A stretch of DNA of 64,000 nt from Enterocloster bolteae. Its GTDB lineage: Bacteria > Bacillota > Clostridia > Lachnospirales > Lachnospiraceae. Under the pieces are notes generated by a model. The model saw only the letters and a list, made by a program, of their open reading frames with translations, was not told where the DNA came from and did no database searches. The stretch covers positions 6,138,001 through 6,202,000 of the forward strand of contig NZ_CP022464.2 in the NCBI RefSeq assembly GCF_002234575.2, written 5' to 3'. Below are positions 1 through 8,200 of this stretch, piece by piece (position 1 is the first letter of the stretch; each line of letters opens with the position of its first letter). Position numbers and translations under genes: made by a program.

Positions 1-656
1 GCCTCGCAGGCCGTACTCATGCCAACTGCATCCCCGCCCAGTATCCTGCACATTTTCACCTCATGCGGGCTTTCGTAGGCAGGTCCTGTAAGCTGCACAT
101 AGACCCCCTCCTGTATCCTGATTCCAAGCTCAAGAGCAGTGGAGCGGATAATATCCCTCAGGTCCTCATCATATATATGGCTCATATCCGGGAACCTTGG
201 TCCCAGCTCCTCCAGGTTCGGCCCCACCAGCGGGGAGGGGACAAAGCAGGATATCTGGTCCTTTATGAGCATAAAGTCCCCTGCCCCATAATCATAGTTG
301 ACTCCGCCGGCCGCATTGGTCAGAAAGAGGATTTCCGCTCCCATAAGCTTCATAAGACGGACAGGCAGGACCACATCTGACATGGGATAGCCCTCATAAT
401 AATGGACCCGTCCCTGCATCAGCACGGCCGGAACCTCATTTATACGGGCGAACACAAACCTGCCCTTATGTCCGGGTACCGTAGATACCGGAAATCCCTC
501 TATATCGTGGTAATCAATGGTCCCCTGGATTTCCAGCTGCTCCGCATAGTCACCAAGACCGGACCCCAGCACCAGTGCCACCTTAGGTTCAAAGGGAATC
601 TTATCTTTTATGCTGTCATAGCAGTTTCTCAGCTTGTCATACACAGGATTTGTCAT
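1..656 (-). CDS. punA: Purine nucleoside phosphorylase (C-terminus cut off by window edge)
   Basis: Cytoplasmic enzyme that splits inosine or guanosine with phosphate to base plus ribose-1-phosphate in purine salvage. The 218 visible codons show the PNP/MTAP family landmarks in order: the phosphate-loop motif LVLGSGLG near residue 29, GHKGRF, QGRVHYYEGYP, LTNAAGG and, near the cut end, LTGPAYES. These are the family's phosphate- and purine-binding segments. The ATG at 656 is preceded by AAGGAGAA about six bases upstream. The gene runs off the left edge, so roughly the last 50-60 residues are missing; the family is usually about 270 residues. The inosine/guanosine-specific trimeric type is the best fit; xanthosine preference cannot be excluded. 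Confidence 0.93.
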   Translation of the reverse strand, partial: MTNPVYDKLRNCYDSIKDKIPFEPKVALVLGSGLGDYAEQLEIQGTIDYHDIEGFPVSTVPGHKGRFVFARINEVPAVLMQGRVHYYEGYPMSDVVLPVRLMKLMGAEILFLTNAAGGVNYDYGAGDFMLIKDQISCFVPSPLVGPNLEELGPRFPDMSHIYDEDLRDIIRSTALELGIRIQEGVYVQLTGPAYESPHEVKMCRILGGDAVGMSTACE

Positions 657-730
657 ATCTGTTCTCCTTTTCTAACGGGAGTTTATCCCTCCCTTGTTAT
701 GTGAAGTATATCATACCTGAGCCGCAGGGC

Positions 731-1759
731 TCAACCTTTTATGCGGGGCAGGCATCTTCTTCGGTGCTCCCGCCGGTTCTGCCTGTACCACACTGCCAAA
801 AGAGCCAGCAGTCCCACGCCTATGCCTATGAGTCCAGCCCCCACCGTTATGACAAAACCGCTGCGTACCCAGTACCAGAGACTTCCTTCCGGGCCTTCAC
901 CCTGAATCTCCGGCGCAGGTACATGTTCTGCCCCCTGAGCTGTCTCCAAAGCTGCAGGAGAAACCGCGGAAATCTGCCTGTAAACCATCTTCAGCTCTTG
1001 GGTTTCCGGTTTAATCCAGCTGACTTCCCCTTCATATTCAGCCTTATAGTCCCTAAGGAGCTTTTGTCCCCAGACCATGGCCTGGCGGCACATTCTCCCC
1101 TCCTCATCCTCGTATGACTCCCCATACCAGTCTGCGGAGAGTATGCGGTACTCCAGGGGAGACAGGCCCATAAACTCCAGCAGCTGTCCCCCCATGGACA
1201 CGCAGGTCTCTAAAACCGCGTCCCCCGGTATAACCAGGGAACCTCCATGGTATTCATCCGCACCGTAGGCGTGAAAGGTGACAGGCGCCGTAAATCCATC
1301 CTGCCACTCCTCTCTTACAATCCGGCTTTTCCTCAGGAACAGGGTTCCTTCTGCCTGGCTTCCCGATACATCCTCCTTCAAAGAAATGGACCCTGGAATC
1401 TCTTCAGCCCCTTCCACACCAGTATACACCATCTTCCGCTCCAGACGCCGGCTGACATCCTGTCCTGGAATTGTCACTATCTCCCAGGAATCCAGCCGGT
1501 ACTCCTTTCCATCACCGTCCCAATACCGGTCAGCCGGCTCCCGGATTCCACCGTCCTCTGCCGTCTCCACATCCCGGGTGATCCGAAGCTCTGCGCCATA
1601 ACCTTCCTCCTGCGGTTCCTGCGCCGCCATGGCCGCCCCGCTGCCTGACAGCCAGAATACAGCTGTCGCCACGGCGGTCACAGCAAACACAGCTCTGTCC
1701 ATTTTACCTCTTATATTCAACCGTCTTTCCGGCGGTATTCTTTTCTCTCTATATGCCAT
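731..1759 (-). CDS. Exported protein of unknown function with C-terminal membrane anchor
   Basis: No family recognised. The 342-residue product starts with a basic stretch and a hydrophobic signal segment (about residues 20-45, ending near an AMAAQ cleavage-like site). A long soluble, acidic part follows, then one hydrophobic C-terminal helix (about residues 298-325) and an Arg-rich cytoplasmic tail. That is the plan of a cell-surface protein anchored at its C-terminus. An upstream in-frame ATG at 1765 touches the Shine-Dalgarno sequence; the ATG at 1759 lies six bases after GGGAGGA, so it is chosen. It is separated from its neighbours and has its own upstream promoter. Function is unknown. 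Confidence 0.75.
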   Translation of the reverse strand: MAYREKRIPPERRLNIRGKMDRAVFAVTAVATAVFWLSGSGAAMAAQEPQEEGYGAELRITRDVETAEDGGIREPADRYWDGDGKEYRLDSWEIVTIPGQDVSRRLERKMVYTGVEGAEEIPGSISLKEDVSGSQAEGTLFLRKSRIVREEWQDGFTAPVTFHAYGADEYHGGSLVIPGDAVLETCVSMGGQLLEFMGLSPLEYRILSADWYGESYEDEEGRMCRQAMVWGQKLLRDYKAEYEGEVSWIKPETQELKMVYRQISAVSPAALETAQGAEHVPAPEIQGEGPEGSLWYWVRSGFVITVGAGLIGIGVGLLALLAVWYRQNRREHRRRCLPRIKG

Positions 1760-1943
1760 AAGCATTCCTCCCGGCTATCTGCCATTTTACAAACTGCCGG
1801 AGAACAGTATACAAATCATATGAATATGTCAATGTGCACAGATGAAAACTGCCTGCTAAAATGGGAAACACGGGTTTCAGAAGAAAACCTCGCCTCTGTG
1901 CAGACGCACAGCCAGATGTCTGAAGAAAACAATCTGTGGTCTT

Positions 1944-1972
1944 ATTATACATAACCTGAGAACAAGAATCAA
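1944..1972 (-). promoter_or_regulatory. Promoter candidate for the exported protein at 731-1759
   Basis: On the minus strand TTGATT (1967-1972), a 17-base spacer and a perfect TATAAT (1944-1949). The expected start near 1937 gives a leader of about 180 bases. A second weaker possibility lies nearer the gene: TTGACA (1827-1832) and TATACT (1806-1811), but with only 15 bases between them. Together with the terminator at 2092-2132 these account for the 408-base gap between 1760 and 2167; I see nothing else there. Confidence 0.55.
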
Positions 1973-2091
1973 GGGTAATTCCGATATTATTCACCTCATA
2001 TGGAGGGACTTATATGCCGGGCCTGATATGCCGGTACTTATATGCTGGGACGCTCAATCAATCCCCGGCCCCTATTGACAGCAGGGCGGAC

Positions 2092-2132
2092 AAAAAGACG
2101 GTATCCCCTCTCCGCTAGAAGGAATACCGTCT
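2092..2132 (-). terminator. Rho-independent terminator after the polysaccharide deacetylase
   Basis: On the minus strand AGACGGTATTCC and GGATACCGTCT form a stem of about 11 pairs, followed directly by TTTTTG. It lies 36 bases past the deacetylase stop codon. Confidence 0.85.
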
Positions 2133-2167
2133 CTAATTTACCTGCCTCTGCACTGTCAGCTGAAGAA

Positions 2168-3559
2168 TCACGGTCTGAACTGGCTGTACTTGTGTCCGGG
2201 AGCAATTCCTCCCCTGTAGGCCGCCAGCTCGCTTACTGTCACCAGCTGATATCCCCGCGCTGTCAGTTCCGGAATCAGCACCACCGCCGCATCTGCTGTT
2301 GTACTGTAGATATCATGCATCAGTATGATATCCCCATCCTTTACCTGGCTCAGCACGGTGTCAATGGTCCTCTGCGCATTCCTGTGCTGCCAGTCCCTGG
2401 TATCAATGGACCACATGATGGCGGGCATACCCATAGAGCCCAGCACGTTAAGGGATGCCCCATCAATATATCCGCCCGGCGGGCGCATGAGGACCGGTGA
2501 TACGCCGCAGACAGCCTGGATCTTCTGGTTGGTAGAGCCCACCTGGCTTACAATTCCCTCTGCACCGATTTTAGTCAGGTATTTGTGGTCATGGGTGTGG
2601 TTGGCAACCTCGCATCCCTGGTCCACCATGCGCCTGATTACGCCTGCATTGGCGTTCACATTGGAACCCAGCATGAAGAATGTTGCCCTTCCTCCATTGG
2701 CCTGCAGACTGTCCAGTATCCGGCTGGTCACGGATGTCTTGGGTCCGTCATCAAATGTAAGGGCAATCATGGGCCTGGATGGGTCAATTCCATGGGGAAC
2801 CACCGGTTCCGCAGGAATCCCTGCACCCTTAGCCGTGATGGAAGCCCGTATGCCGTCCACCCTGAGACCTGCCCCCTCCTGTCCGGCGGACGCGCCATTG
2901 GCCGCCCAGTCTGTCCAGGCGCCGTTCTGAAGTACTTTATAGTATAAATCATATGCGGCTGCGCCGCTGCCAGTCAGTTCCATGCGTATGGATTCCAGAG
3001 GCATGACGCCTTCTGCTCCTCCTGTCTCAGCTCCGTCCTCCGCCCAGGAGAGCCAACCCGTACCGCTCAGATTCACCTGGTAGCGAATACCCACCTGTGT
3101 ACCGTCCGGAATATGAATCAGATTAGCCTTTACGGCAGTGACCCATGAGTTGACCGGGGCTGAACACAAATTGTTATCAGCCGTGACCGCGCTCCATCCC
3201 TGCTGCAATATAAAAGCACTGTAATTCACCTGGAGAGGTTCCTGGCCCGTAACCGGCTGTGTGCTCTGTTCCTGGCCCACCGGCTGAGCTGTCTGGCCCT
3301 CGGCCTGGCCTGTCTGGCCTTCCGCCTGGGCTGCCTGTCCCTCCGTCTGGCCGTTCTGGCCCTCCGGCTGTACTGTCTGCCCCCCAGCCTGACCCGGCTG
3401 GCTGTCATTCTGTGCTGCCACACCCGGACCTGTCTGGGCCGGCTTAGCCGCACCTACCCCTGTACTTCCGGCGAATGCCGTCATTCCCTGCATACTTAAA
3501 ATAATTCCGGCTGCCAAGACAGCAGCCAGAATCTTCGACTTTTTCCCACATCTGATCAT
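2168..3559 (-). CDS. Secreted polysaccharide deacetylase with ChW repeats (NodB domain)
   Basis: Extracellular metal-dependent de-N-acetylase, probably acting on peptidoglycan or another N-acetylated wall glycan. The 463-residue product has a signal peptide (about 1-30), a low-complexity Gln/Gly linker built from GQ-EGQ units (about 50-108), two ChW-type repeats with paired Trp residues (about 115-243), then a NodB domain (about 262-450). Catalytic landmarks are present: TFDDGP (metal ligand D271), HTHDH (H321 and H325), RPPGG, DTRDW and LMHD. ChW repeats are clostridial surface-binding modules. The ATG at 3559 overlaps the stop of the HD gene (ATGA-type, four bases) and has AGGAG seven bases upstream, so translation is probably coupled. 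The linker repeats could vary in length between strains. Confidence 0.9.
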   Translation of the reverse strand: MIRCGKKSKILAAVLAAGIILSMQGMTAFAGSTGVGAAKPAQTGPGVAAQNDSQPGQAGGQTVQPEGQNGQTEGQAAQAEGQTGQAEGQTAQPVGQEQSTQPVTGQEPLQVNYSAFILQQGWSAVTADNNLCSAPVNSWVTAVKANLIHIPDGTQVGIRYQVNLSGTGWLSWAEDGAETGGAEGVMPLESIRMELTGSGAAAYDLYYKVLQNGAWTDWAANGASAGQEGAGLRVDGIRASITAKGAGIPAEPVVPHGIDPSRPMIALTFDDGPKTSVTSRILDSLQANGGRATFFMLGSNVNANAGVIRRMVDQGCEVANHTHDHKYLTKIGAEGIVSQVGSTNQKIQAVCGVSPVLMRPPGGYIDGASLNVLGSMGMPAIMWSIDTRDWQHRNAQRTIDTVLSQVKDGDIILMHDIYSTTADAAVVLIPELTARGYQLVTVSELAAYRGGIAPGHKYSQFRP

Positions 3560-4134
3560 TCACATTCTCCTCGCATCATGTCTTTATTTGAGGAAATAAC
3601 ATCCTCACCGAACACGGCCCTGCATAACATCACATATTCCTTGAAATACAGGTGGTCCTCCAACTCCTTCAGAGCATGGGCTATCCCCCAATAGTACCGG
3701 GCATGCTTCCGCTTATCCTTTTCATTAAACCGCTGCCATATGGCATCGCCCACCACCAGATAATCCCTGGCCGTACAGCGCATGTTGCTGAGCTTGTCCC
3801 CCAGAGCCAATATCTTAATCTCCCTGGAAGCCGTGCAGAGATGTCTGACCGTACGGGTCTTTCGCTCCTGCCAGCTGCGGCTTTTATCCTCGCTCTCATC
3901 CACTACCAGATCCGCTACTCTGGAACCAAACGTGTCCTCCAGTTCTTCCCTGGTAACTCCTGCATCTTCCATAACATCATGAAGCAGCGCTGCCGCAATG
4001 ATTTCCTCATCATCCGTAAAGGCGGACACAATCACTGCCGTCTCCATGGGATGCGTGATGTACGGAATCTTCGTGCCCTTTCTGAAAGCTCCCTTGTGGG
4101 CTTTATCTGCAAACGCAGCCGCTTCTCCAATCAT
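3556..4134 (-). CDS. HD-domain small alarmone hydrolase-like protein (SpoT/MESH1 type)
   Basis: Probable cytoplasmic phosphohydrolase of the HD superfamily, closest in pattern to the (p)ppGpp 3'-hydrolase half of Rel/SpoT enzymes. At 192 residues it has the hydrolase domain only. Visible motifs: YITHP (H28), ALLHDVMED (H52, D53, E56, D57) and LALGDKLSNMR, which corresponds to the metal-ligand Asp segment. There is no synthetase, TGS or ACT domain. The start at 4134 follows AAGGAG by eight bases. It is the first gene of a two-gene unit with the deacetylase, which is an odd partner for an alarmone enzyme. A small alarmone synthetase lies at 62332-62991. Substrate assignment is inference; other nucleotide pyrophosphate substrates remain possible. 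Confidence 0.82.
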   Translation of the reverse strand: MIGEAAAFADKAHKGAFRKGTKIPYITHPMETAVIVSAFTDDEEIIAAALLHDVMEDAGVTREELEDTFGSRVADLVVDESEDKSRSWQERKTRTVRHLCTASREIKILALGDKLSNMRCTARDYLVVGDAIWQRFNEKDKRKHARYYWGIAHALKELEDHLYFKEYVMLCRAVFGEDVISSNKDMMRGECE

Positions 4135-4275
4135 AGGTCTTACTCCTTCTGTGATAGCACTATTTATATTCCTTATGTACCTCTCCCTTTGATGTCAGGA
4201 ATCATACCTATCATAACATATTCAGGCGGCATTTTGAAGGGTATTGTGGAATCTTTGCCATTTTCCAAGTTAAAC

Positions 4276-4304
4276 TTGTAAGAAAAGAGAATTTCTGATA
4301 TGCT
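4276..4304 (+). promoter_or_regulatory. Promoter candidate for the repeat protein at 4345
   Basis: TTGTAA (4276-4281), a 17-base spacer and TATGCT (4299-4304). The short leader contains a small inverted repeat, AAGTATT and AATACTT (about 4308-4331), just before the AAGGAGG ribosome binding site. Confidence 0.5.
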
Positions 4305-4344
4305 ATAGAAGTATTTTTTCCGCAATACTTAAGGAGGATAATTC

Positions 4345-5520
4345 ATGGATCGTCATTCGTCATATTCGGCTCCCCGCAGCGAACGTGCTTCCGGTTCTTA
4401 CGGCGGCAACCGCGGCAGAAGCACCAAACGCAACACCTATAATAAACGTTCATGGAACGATAACAGAAAACTGCATACCCTGGTATTCTACATACTCCCC
4501 TTTATCCTAATCAATCTGGTCATATTCATTGTGGCCACATCCAAACCAAAGATAGAGTATGATGTATCTGACACCAGGGATTACCGCAGCGTGGATATAT
4601 CCATCCGCATACGTTCCCTTCTCCCCATACGCGAAACCAGCGTCACCATGGAATCCCAGCCCCTTGAAATGGAAAAGGAAAAGGGAGTCTACACTGCCAC
4701 CCTGACCAGCAACGGGACTCTGCAGATATATGTGAAGGGATGGAACGGAATGTCTGCCAGACTGTCTGACACCATTCAAGCCCTGGACGATATGGCGCCT
4801 ACCATACAGGAAGATTATGTGATGGAAAACGGCATTCTAACCATTACAGCGGAGGACAGCCAGTCCGGTATTAACTTTGATGCTGTCTATGCCACGGATG
4901 AAGAGGAAAAAACTGTCAAACCCAGCCATATTAATAAAGAATCCGGAGAGATCACCTTCCCCATGGATACTCAGACCCTTGTAGTATTTGTGGCGGATTA
5001 CGCGGGCAATACCATAAAAAGCTCCTATTTCAGCGTAAAAGACGGCATAGACCTCAGCGGCCGTGACAAGGAATTCCCTTCAGACGACACCAACGGCACT
5101 AACGGCAGCAGCTCCAAAGGTTCGGGCACGGATAAGGAAACCAGCAAGGCCAAGGAAAGCACCAAGGCCAAAGAAACCACCAAGGCCAAGGAGACCACCA
5201 AAGCCAAGGAGACCACCAAAGCCAAGGAGACTACCAAGGCCAAGGAAACCACCAAAGCCAAGGAGACTACCAAGGCCAAGGAGACCACCAAAGCCAAGGA
5301 GACCACTAAGGCCGCAGAATCCACTAAAGCCGCAGAATCCACCGCGGCCACAACAGCTGCCCTGTCTCCCGCCGACCCGCAGACGCCATCGCCTACTCAG
5401 TCGTCACAGGCACCGTCTCCCACTCAGGCGCCGCAGGCACCATCACCTACTCAGGCATCACAGGCACCGTCTCCTGATAACGGTTCGGGGGATAATGTCA
5501 CCATCGTACCCCTGGGCTGA
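4345..5520 (+). CDS. Membrane-anchored surface protein with KAKETT and PSPTQ repeats
   Basis: Unrecognised protein of 391 residues. It has a basic, Ser/Arg/Asn-rich cytoplasmic N-terminus (1-42), one transmembrane helix (about 43-64, signal-anchor orientation) and an extracytoplasmic part of about 180 residues that reads like one or two beta-sandwich (Ig-like) domains; the segment around DDMAPTI resembles bacterial Ig-like linkers. A tract of eleven hexapeptides follows (about 267-332; eight read TKAKET), then a Pro/Ser/Thr/Gln stalk with PSPTQ units to the C-terminus. The repeats look like a wall-spanning stalk. The start follows AAGGAGG by eight bases. It is monocistronic and ends just before IS copy 1. 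Function is unknown. Confidence 0.8.
   Translation: MDRHSSYSAPRSERASGSYGGNRGRSTKRNTYNKRSWNDNRKLHTLVFYILPFILINLVIFIVATSKPKIEYDVSDTRDYRSVDISIRIRSLLPIRETSVTMESQPLEMEKEKGVYTATLTSNGTLQIYVKGWNGMSARLSDTIQALDDMAPTIQEDYVMENGILTITAEDSQSGINFDAVYATDEEEKTVKPSHINKESGEITFPMDTQTLVVFVADYAGNTIKSSYFSVKDGIDLSGRDKEFPSDDTNGTNGSSSKGSGTDKETSKAKESTKAKETTKAKETTKAKETTKAKETTKAKETTKAKETTKAKETTKAKETTKAAESTKAAESTAATTAALSPADPQTPSPTQSSQAPSPTQAPQAPSPTQASQAPSPDNGSGDNVTIVPLG
5143..5340 (+). repeat. Eleven in-frame 18-bp tandem repeats (KAKETT tract)
   Basis: Eleven consecutive 18-bp units: one SKAKES, eight TKAKET and two TKAAES. Units differ mostly at third codon positions (aaa/aag, gag/gaa, acc/act), so the array is old enough to have drifted silently while the peptide stayed fixed. 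Slippage could change its length without breaking the frame. Confidence 0.95.
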
Positions 5521-5692
5521 CACTTATCTGAGTCTATCTGTAAATAAATTAATGGCTCTTTGTCAATAGTTGGGGTGGGATTTGTTAAAATCCCGCCCCA
5601 ATTCTATGAAAAGGGCCCTTTTTATGTTTAGTTCCAGGTTTTACTGATTTTGGGCATGCCAAATAAGCCTCCGCATTACCGACCTTTTTATC

Positions 5693-6874
5693 CTATGATG
5701 TACAGTGAAGTATCCGGGTTCGGAACCGTTTGAAATTCCGGATTCCGTAGCTGCTCCGTTTTAATACCTTTATCTTGTTGTTAAATCCTTCTGTGGGACC
5801 ATTTGTCAATCCGTATTTAAAGGCATTCAGGATTTCTTTTCGCCAGGCCCTGTAGGTCTTAGCACAGTCCTCAAATTCCTTGATCCCACAGCTCTGTGCA
5901 TTCGCAATCCAGTCATCAAATTCCCTCTGCTGCTGACGATACGCTTCCATCTGGCAGATATCATAAAACCACTCTTTCATGCGGTGTGCCAGACGCAGAT
6001 CCTCGCTATAGTGAAGCATTAAATCACAGGCCTGTTTGTTCTCATCCTTCAGCTTTTTATAGCGGGTCAGAATGAGTTTCCGGCTGCGTTTATAATACTT
6101 ACGCAGAGAAACCGGCATGGACCGCTGCAGCCGTTTGCGTACATTTTCAATCGCCCATGTCACCTGCCGGATGAAATGATATTTATCCACGATGATTGTA
6201 GCGTTTGGAAAGAAGGTCTGTGCAAGTTCGGTGTAGGGGCGCCACATATCGCAGACGAAGAACTTTACCTTCAGGCGTTCTTTCCTGGGAATGTTCCGCC
6301 AATAATCAGCCAGATGGCTCTGTGTCCGATCCGGGAGAATGTCGAGGATCCGGCGCTTTTTCGGATCAACCAGAATGCACTGATATTTACCGGTAGAAGC
6401 ATTGCCTTTGAATTCGTCAATGGAAAGCGCTTGTGGAAGCTGGTCAGGCGGAGGATAGCAAATCGTGTCCAGAAGGCGGCAGACCGTCTGGACGGAAACA
6501 CCGGTAAGCTCTGCGATCTGTTTTAAGGAAAAGGTCTGCCGGAGCAGGGAGACAATGTAAAATGCCAGTCTGCGGGTCCTGCGGTGGTAGCTGGGGAGGA
6601 ACGAATAGGATTCCGTGAACCGTTTGCGGCAGTATGGGCAGAGGTAGCGGCGTTTGCGAAGGAGCAGGATTACTTGTTTTCCCAGTAAGGGAATGTCCTG
6701 GACTTCTTGTAAACGGTAATCATGAATCCGTTTAGTTTTAGCCCCACAGCAGGGACAAGTCTGTTCTACCGGTTGGGACTGGATGAAAATTTTAATGAAA
6801 GAGTCTGCCTGAACCACTTTTTTAATAAAAACACCTTCCAAGTTAAGGAAGGCCTTGGTATAATTAGGGTACAT
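5693..6874 (-). CDS. ISL3-family transposase, copy 1
   Basis: Catalyses movement of the element by DDE chemistry. The intact 393-residue protein has an N-terminal zinc-binding region (CPCC near residues 40-43 and CPYC at 79-82), a helix-turn-helix (about 113-135, including LKQIAELTGVSVQTV) and the DDE_Tnp_ISL3 domain. Candidate catalytic residues are D153 (SIDEFKGN), D209 (FVCDMWRP) and E362 (GPTEGFNNKIK). The length is normal for the family, and no frameshift or stop is seen, so it may be active. Compared with copy 2 it has Ser89 instead of Pro and Asp336 instead of Ala. The start at 6874 has GGAGG 13 bases upstream, inside an inverted repeat described separately. Confidence 0.96.
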   Translation of the reverse strand: MYPNYTKAFLNLEGVFIKKVVQADSFIKIFIQSQPVEQTCPCCGAKTKRIHDYRLQEVQDIPLLGKQVILLLRKRRYLCPYCRKRFTESYSFLPSYHRRTRRLAFYIVSLLRQTFSLKQIAELTGVSVQTVCRLLDTICYPPPDQLPQALSIDEFKGNASTGKYQCILVDPKKRRILDILPDRTQSHLADYWRNIPRKERLKVKFFVCDMWRPYTELAQTFFPNATIIVDKYHFIRQVTWAIENVRKRLQRSMPVSLRKYYKRSRKLILTRYKKLKDENKQACDLMLHYSEDLRLAHRMKEWFYDICQMEAYRQQQREFDDWIANAQSCGIKEFEDCAKTYRAWRKEILNAFKYGLTNGPTEGFNNKIKVLKRSSYGIRNFKRFRTRILHCTS

Positions 6875-6944
6875 CTATAAGGGGTCACCTCCGTAACATT
6901 AAACTTTGGTCGGGATAATGTGTTTAGGAGGCTTCTTATAGATG
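6872..6944 (-). promoter_or_regulatory. Transposase leader inverted repeat covering RBS and start codon (copy 1)
   Basis: In the transposase mRNA sense, CATCTATAAG (plus coordinates 6935-6944) can pair perfectly with CTTATAGATG (6872-6881), which contains the ATG start. CCTCC (6927-6931) can also pair with the GGAGG ribosome binding site (6888-6892). Such a fold would block translation of any transcript that enters from outside the element, while a transcript starting inside the loop would escape. This logic is known from IS10-like and other elements; here it is inferred from sequence. Confidence 0.7.
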
Positions 6945-7022
6945 TATTTTATTACAACGAAAAGAATGTTGGAAGTGTGCTTTTCAGCACACCCCAACAT
7001 TCAGTATAGAACCAAATTAATC

Positions 7023-7068
7023 AAAAAACAGACCATGGAGCCACTGCACGGACCATGGTCTGTTTTTT
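7023..7068. terminator. Bidirectional terminator
   Basis: Perfect 16-bp inverted repeat AAAAAACAGACCATGG / CCATGGTCTGTTTTTT (7023-7038 and 7053-7068) with a 14-base loop. It is T-rich after the stem on both strands. It serves the minus-strand binding-protein gene and originally also the plus-strand gene ending at 5520; IS copy 1 now lies between that gene and the terminator. Confidence 0.92.
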
Positions 7069-7113
7069 GCTCTATATTCTAATTCATTTCTATCCTGTCC
7101 AATCTGAAGCCTG

Positions 7114-8133
7114 TCACTGTCTGCCCGCGTCCATGATATCGTCAATAATATCCACATATTCAGAACAGTATTTTTCGTACATAGGGGCCGCGGCTTCCTG
7201 GAACCGTTCTTTCTCCCTGGCATCCAGCTCCGTCACCACGCATCCGGCTCTCCTGACCCTGTCCTCTGAGGTCTTCTCACGCTCATCCCACAGTTCACGC
7301 TCATACAGGGCCGATTTCTGTGCACAATCCCGTATAATGTTCCTGTATTCCTCCGGCAGCTTATCCCAGGTGGACTGGGCTGCCAGCTGGAGTTCCGGAA
7401 CCCTGGTGTGTTCATCCAGGGTGAAATATTTGGCCACCTCATAATGCCTGGTGGACTCATAGGAAGGCCAGTTGTTCTCGGCCCCGTCTATCTCCCCTGT
7501 CTGCAGGCCTGAATATACATCCCCAAAAGCCATGGGCACCGGCGTGGCACCCAGAGCCTGAATCGTATCCATCATCAGTTCAGATTCCTGGACCCTGATT
7601 TTAAGCCCCTTCATGTCGTCCAGGGACTCAATGGGCCCGGCCGTACTGTAGAAATTACGGGCGCCTGCATCATACCAGGACAGCGGCACCAGGCTGGAAC
7701 CGCCGAAGGAATTCATGAAATCCGTGCCAATGGGCCCCTCTAACACCTTCCACATGTGCTCTCTTCCTGTATACAGATAGGGCATCTGAAGTACATTCAG
7801 CTTGGGCACAAACTCAGCCAGGGGCGACAGGGATACCCTGGCAAAATCCACCCCGCCAAACTGAAGCTGTTCAATCACTGTTTTCTCGTCTCCGAGAACA
7901 CCGCCCGCATTGACCTGTATCTCCACCCTGCCCCCGGTCTGTTCATGTACCAGCTCTGCAAATTTATAAGCTCCCTGGGTGGTGGGATAATCCTCCGCCT
8001 GATTCTCAGCATATGTCAGGACGAACTCCGGAACTGTCTTCTGCGCCGTGCTGTCCTTGCTTCTGCCTGCACAGGACGCGGCCAGAATCATTACAGCGGC
8101 GCAGCCCATGAGGTAAATCACATTTTTTCTCAA
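7114..8133 (-). CDS. TRAP transporter solute-binding lipoprotein (DctP family), second copy
   Basis: Periplasmic-type binding protein of a tripartite ATP-independent transporter, 339 residues. A lipoprotein signal ends in LAASC (Cys about 21). The DctP fold follows, with family features including the GGVLGDEKTVIEQLQFG segment, LKIRVQES with its conserved carboxylate-binding Arg, and LQTGEIDGAENN. The likely start is TTG at 8133, eight bases after GGAGGG; no ATG is better placed. It lies downstream of dctM and a YcxB-like gene, past a hairpin, and has no permease of its own. It may feed the same QM permease as the protein at 10685-11815 or act in sensing. The ligand is not readable from sequence; an organic acid is typical. 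Confidence 0.9.
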   Translation of the reverse strand: MRKNVIYLMGCAAVMILAASCAGRSKDSTAQKTVPEFVLTYAENQAEDYPTTQGAYKFAELVHEQTGGRVEIQVNAGGVLGDEKTVIEQLQFGGVDFARVSLSPLAEFVPKLNVLQMPYLYTGREHMWKVLEGPIGTDFMNSFGGSSLVPLSWYDAGARNFYSTAGPIESLDDMKGLKIRVQESELMMDTIQALGATPVPMAFGDVYSGLQTGEIDGAENNWPSYESTRHYEVAKYFTLDEHTRVPELQLAAQSTWDKLPEEYRNIIRDCAQKSALYERELWDEREKTSEDRVRRAGCVVTELDAREKERFQEAAAPMYEKYCSEYVDIIDDIMDAGRQ

Positions 8134-8200
8134 GCAGCCGTCCCTCCCTTCGCATATATCATACCCCAGTTACCAGACCCGGTCAAGGAGGGCCTGTCCT

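Larger units (their letters stand above)
5554..7013 (-). mobile_element. ISL3-family insertion sequence, copy 1
   Basis: Complete 1460-bp element bounded by comparison with copy 2 at 55002-56461. The ends form imperfect inverted repeats of about 26 bp, starting GGCTCT at the left and GGTTCT (minus strand) at the right, with a shared GTTGGGGTG core. It is flanked by a perfect 8-bp target duplication AAATTAAT (5546-5553 and 7014-7021), the size usual for ISL3. Hairpins sit just inside both ends: 5570-5601 (14-bp arms, one G-U position) and 6965-7001. I find seven substitutions against copy 2. It sits between two convergent genes, directly beside the terminator at 7023-7068. Confidence 0.96.

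Noticed and set aside
1749..1994. Minus-strand 81-codon frame upstream of the exported protein
   Set aside because: It covers the promoter region, overlaps the next start and has no convincing ribosome binding site or family pattern.
5025..5351. Minus-strand frame encoding regular hydrophobic repeats opposite the KAKETT tract
   Set aside because: It is the complement of the 18-bp repeat; there is no start signal and no further domain.
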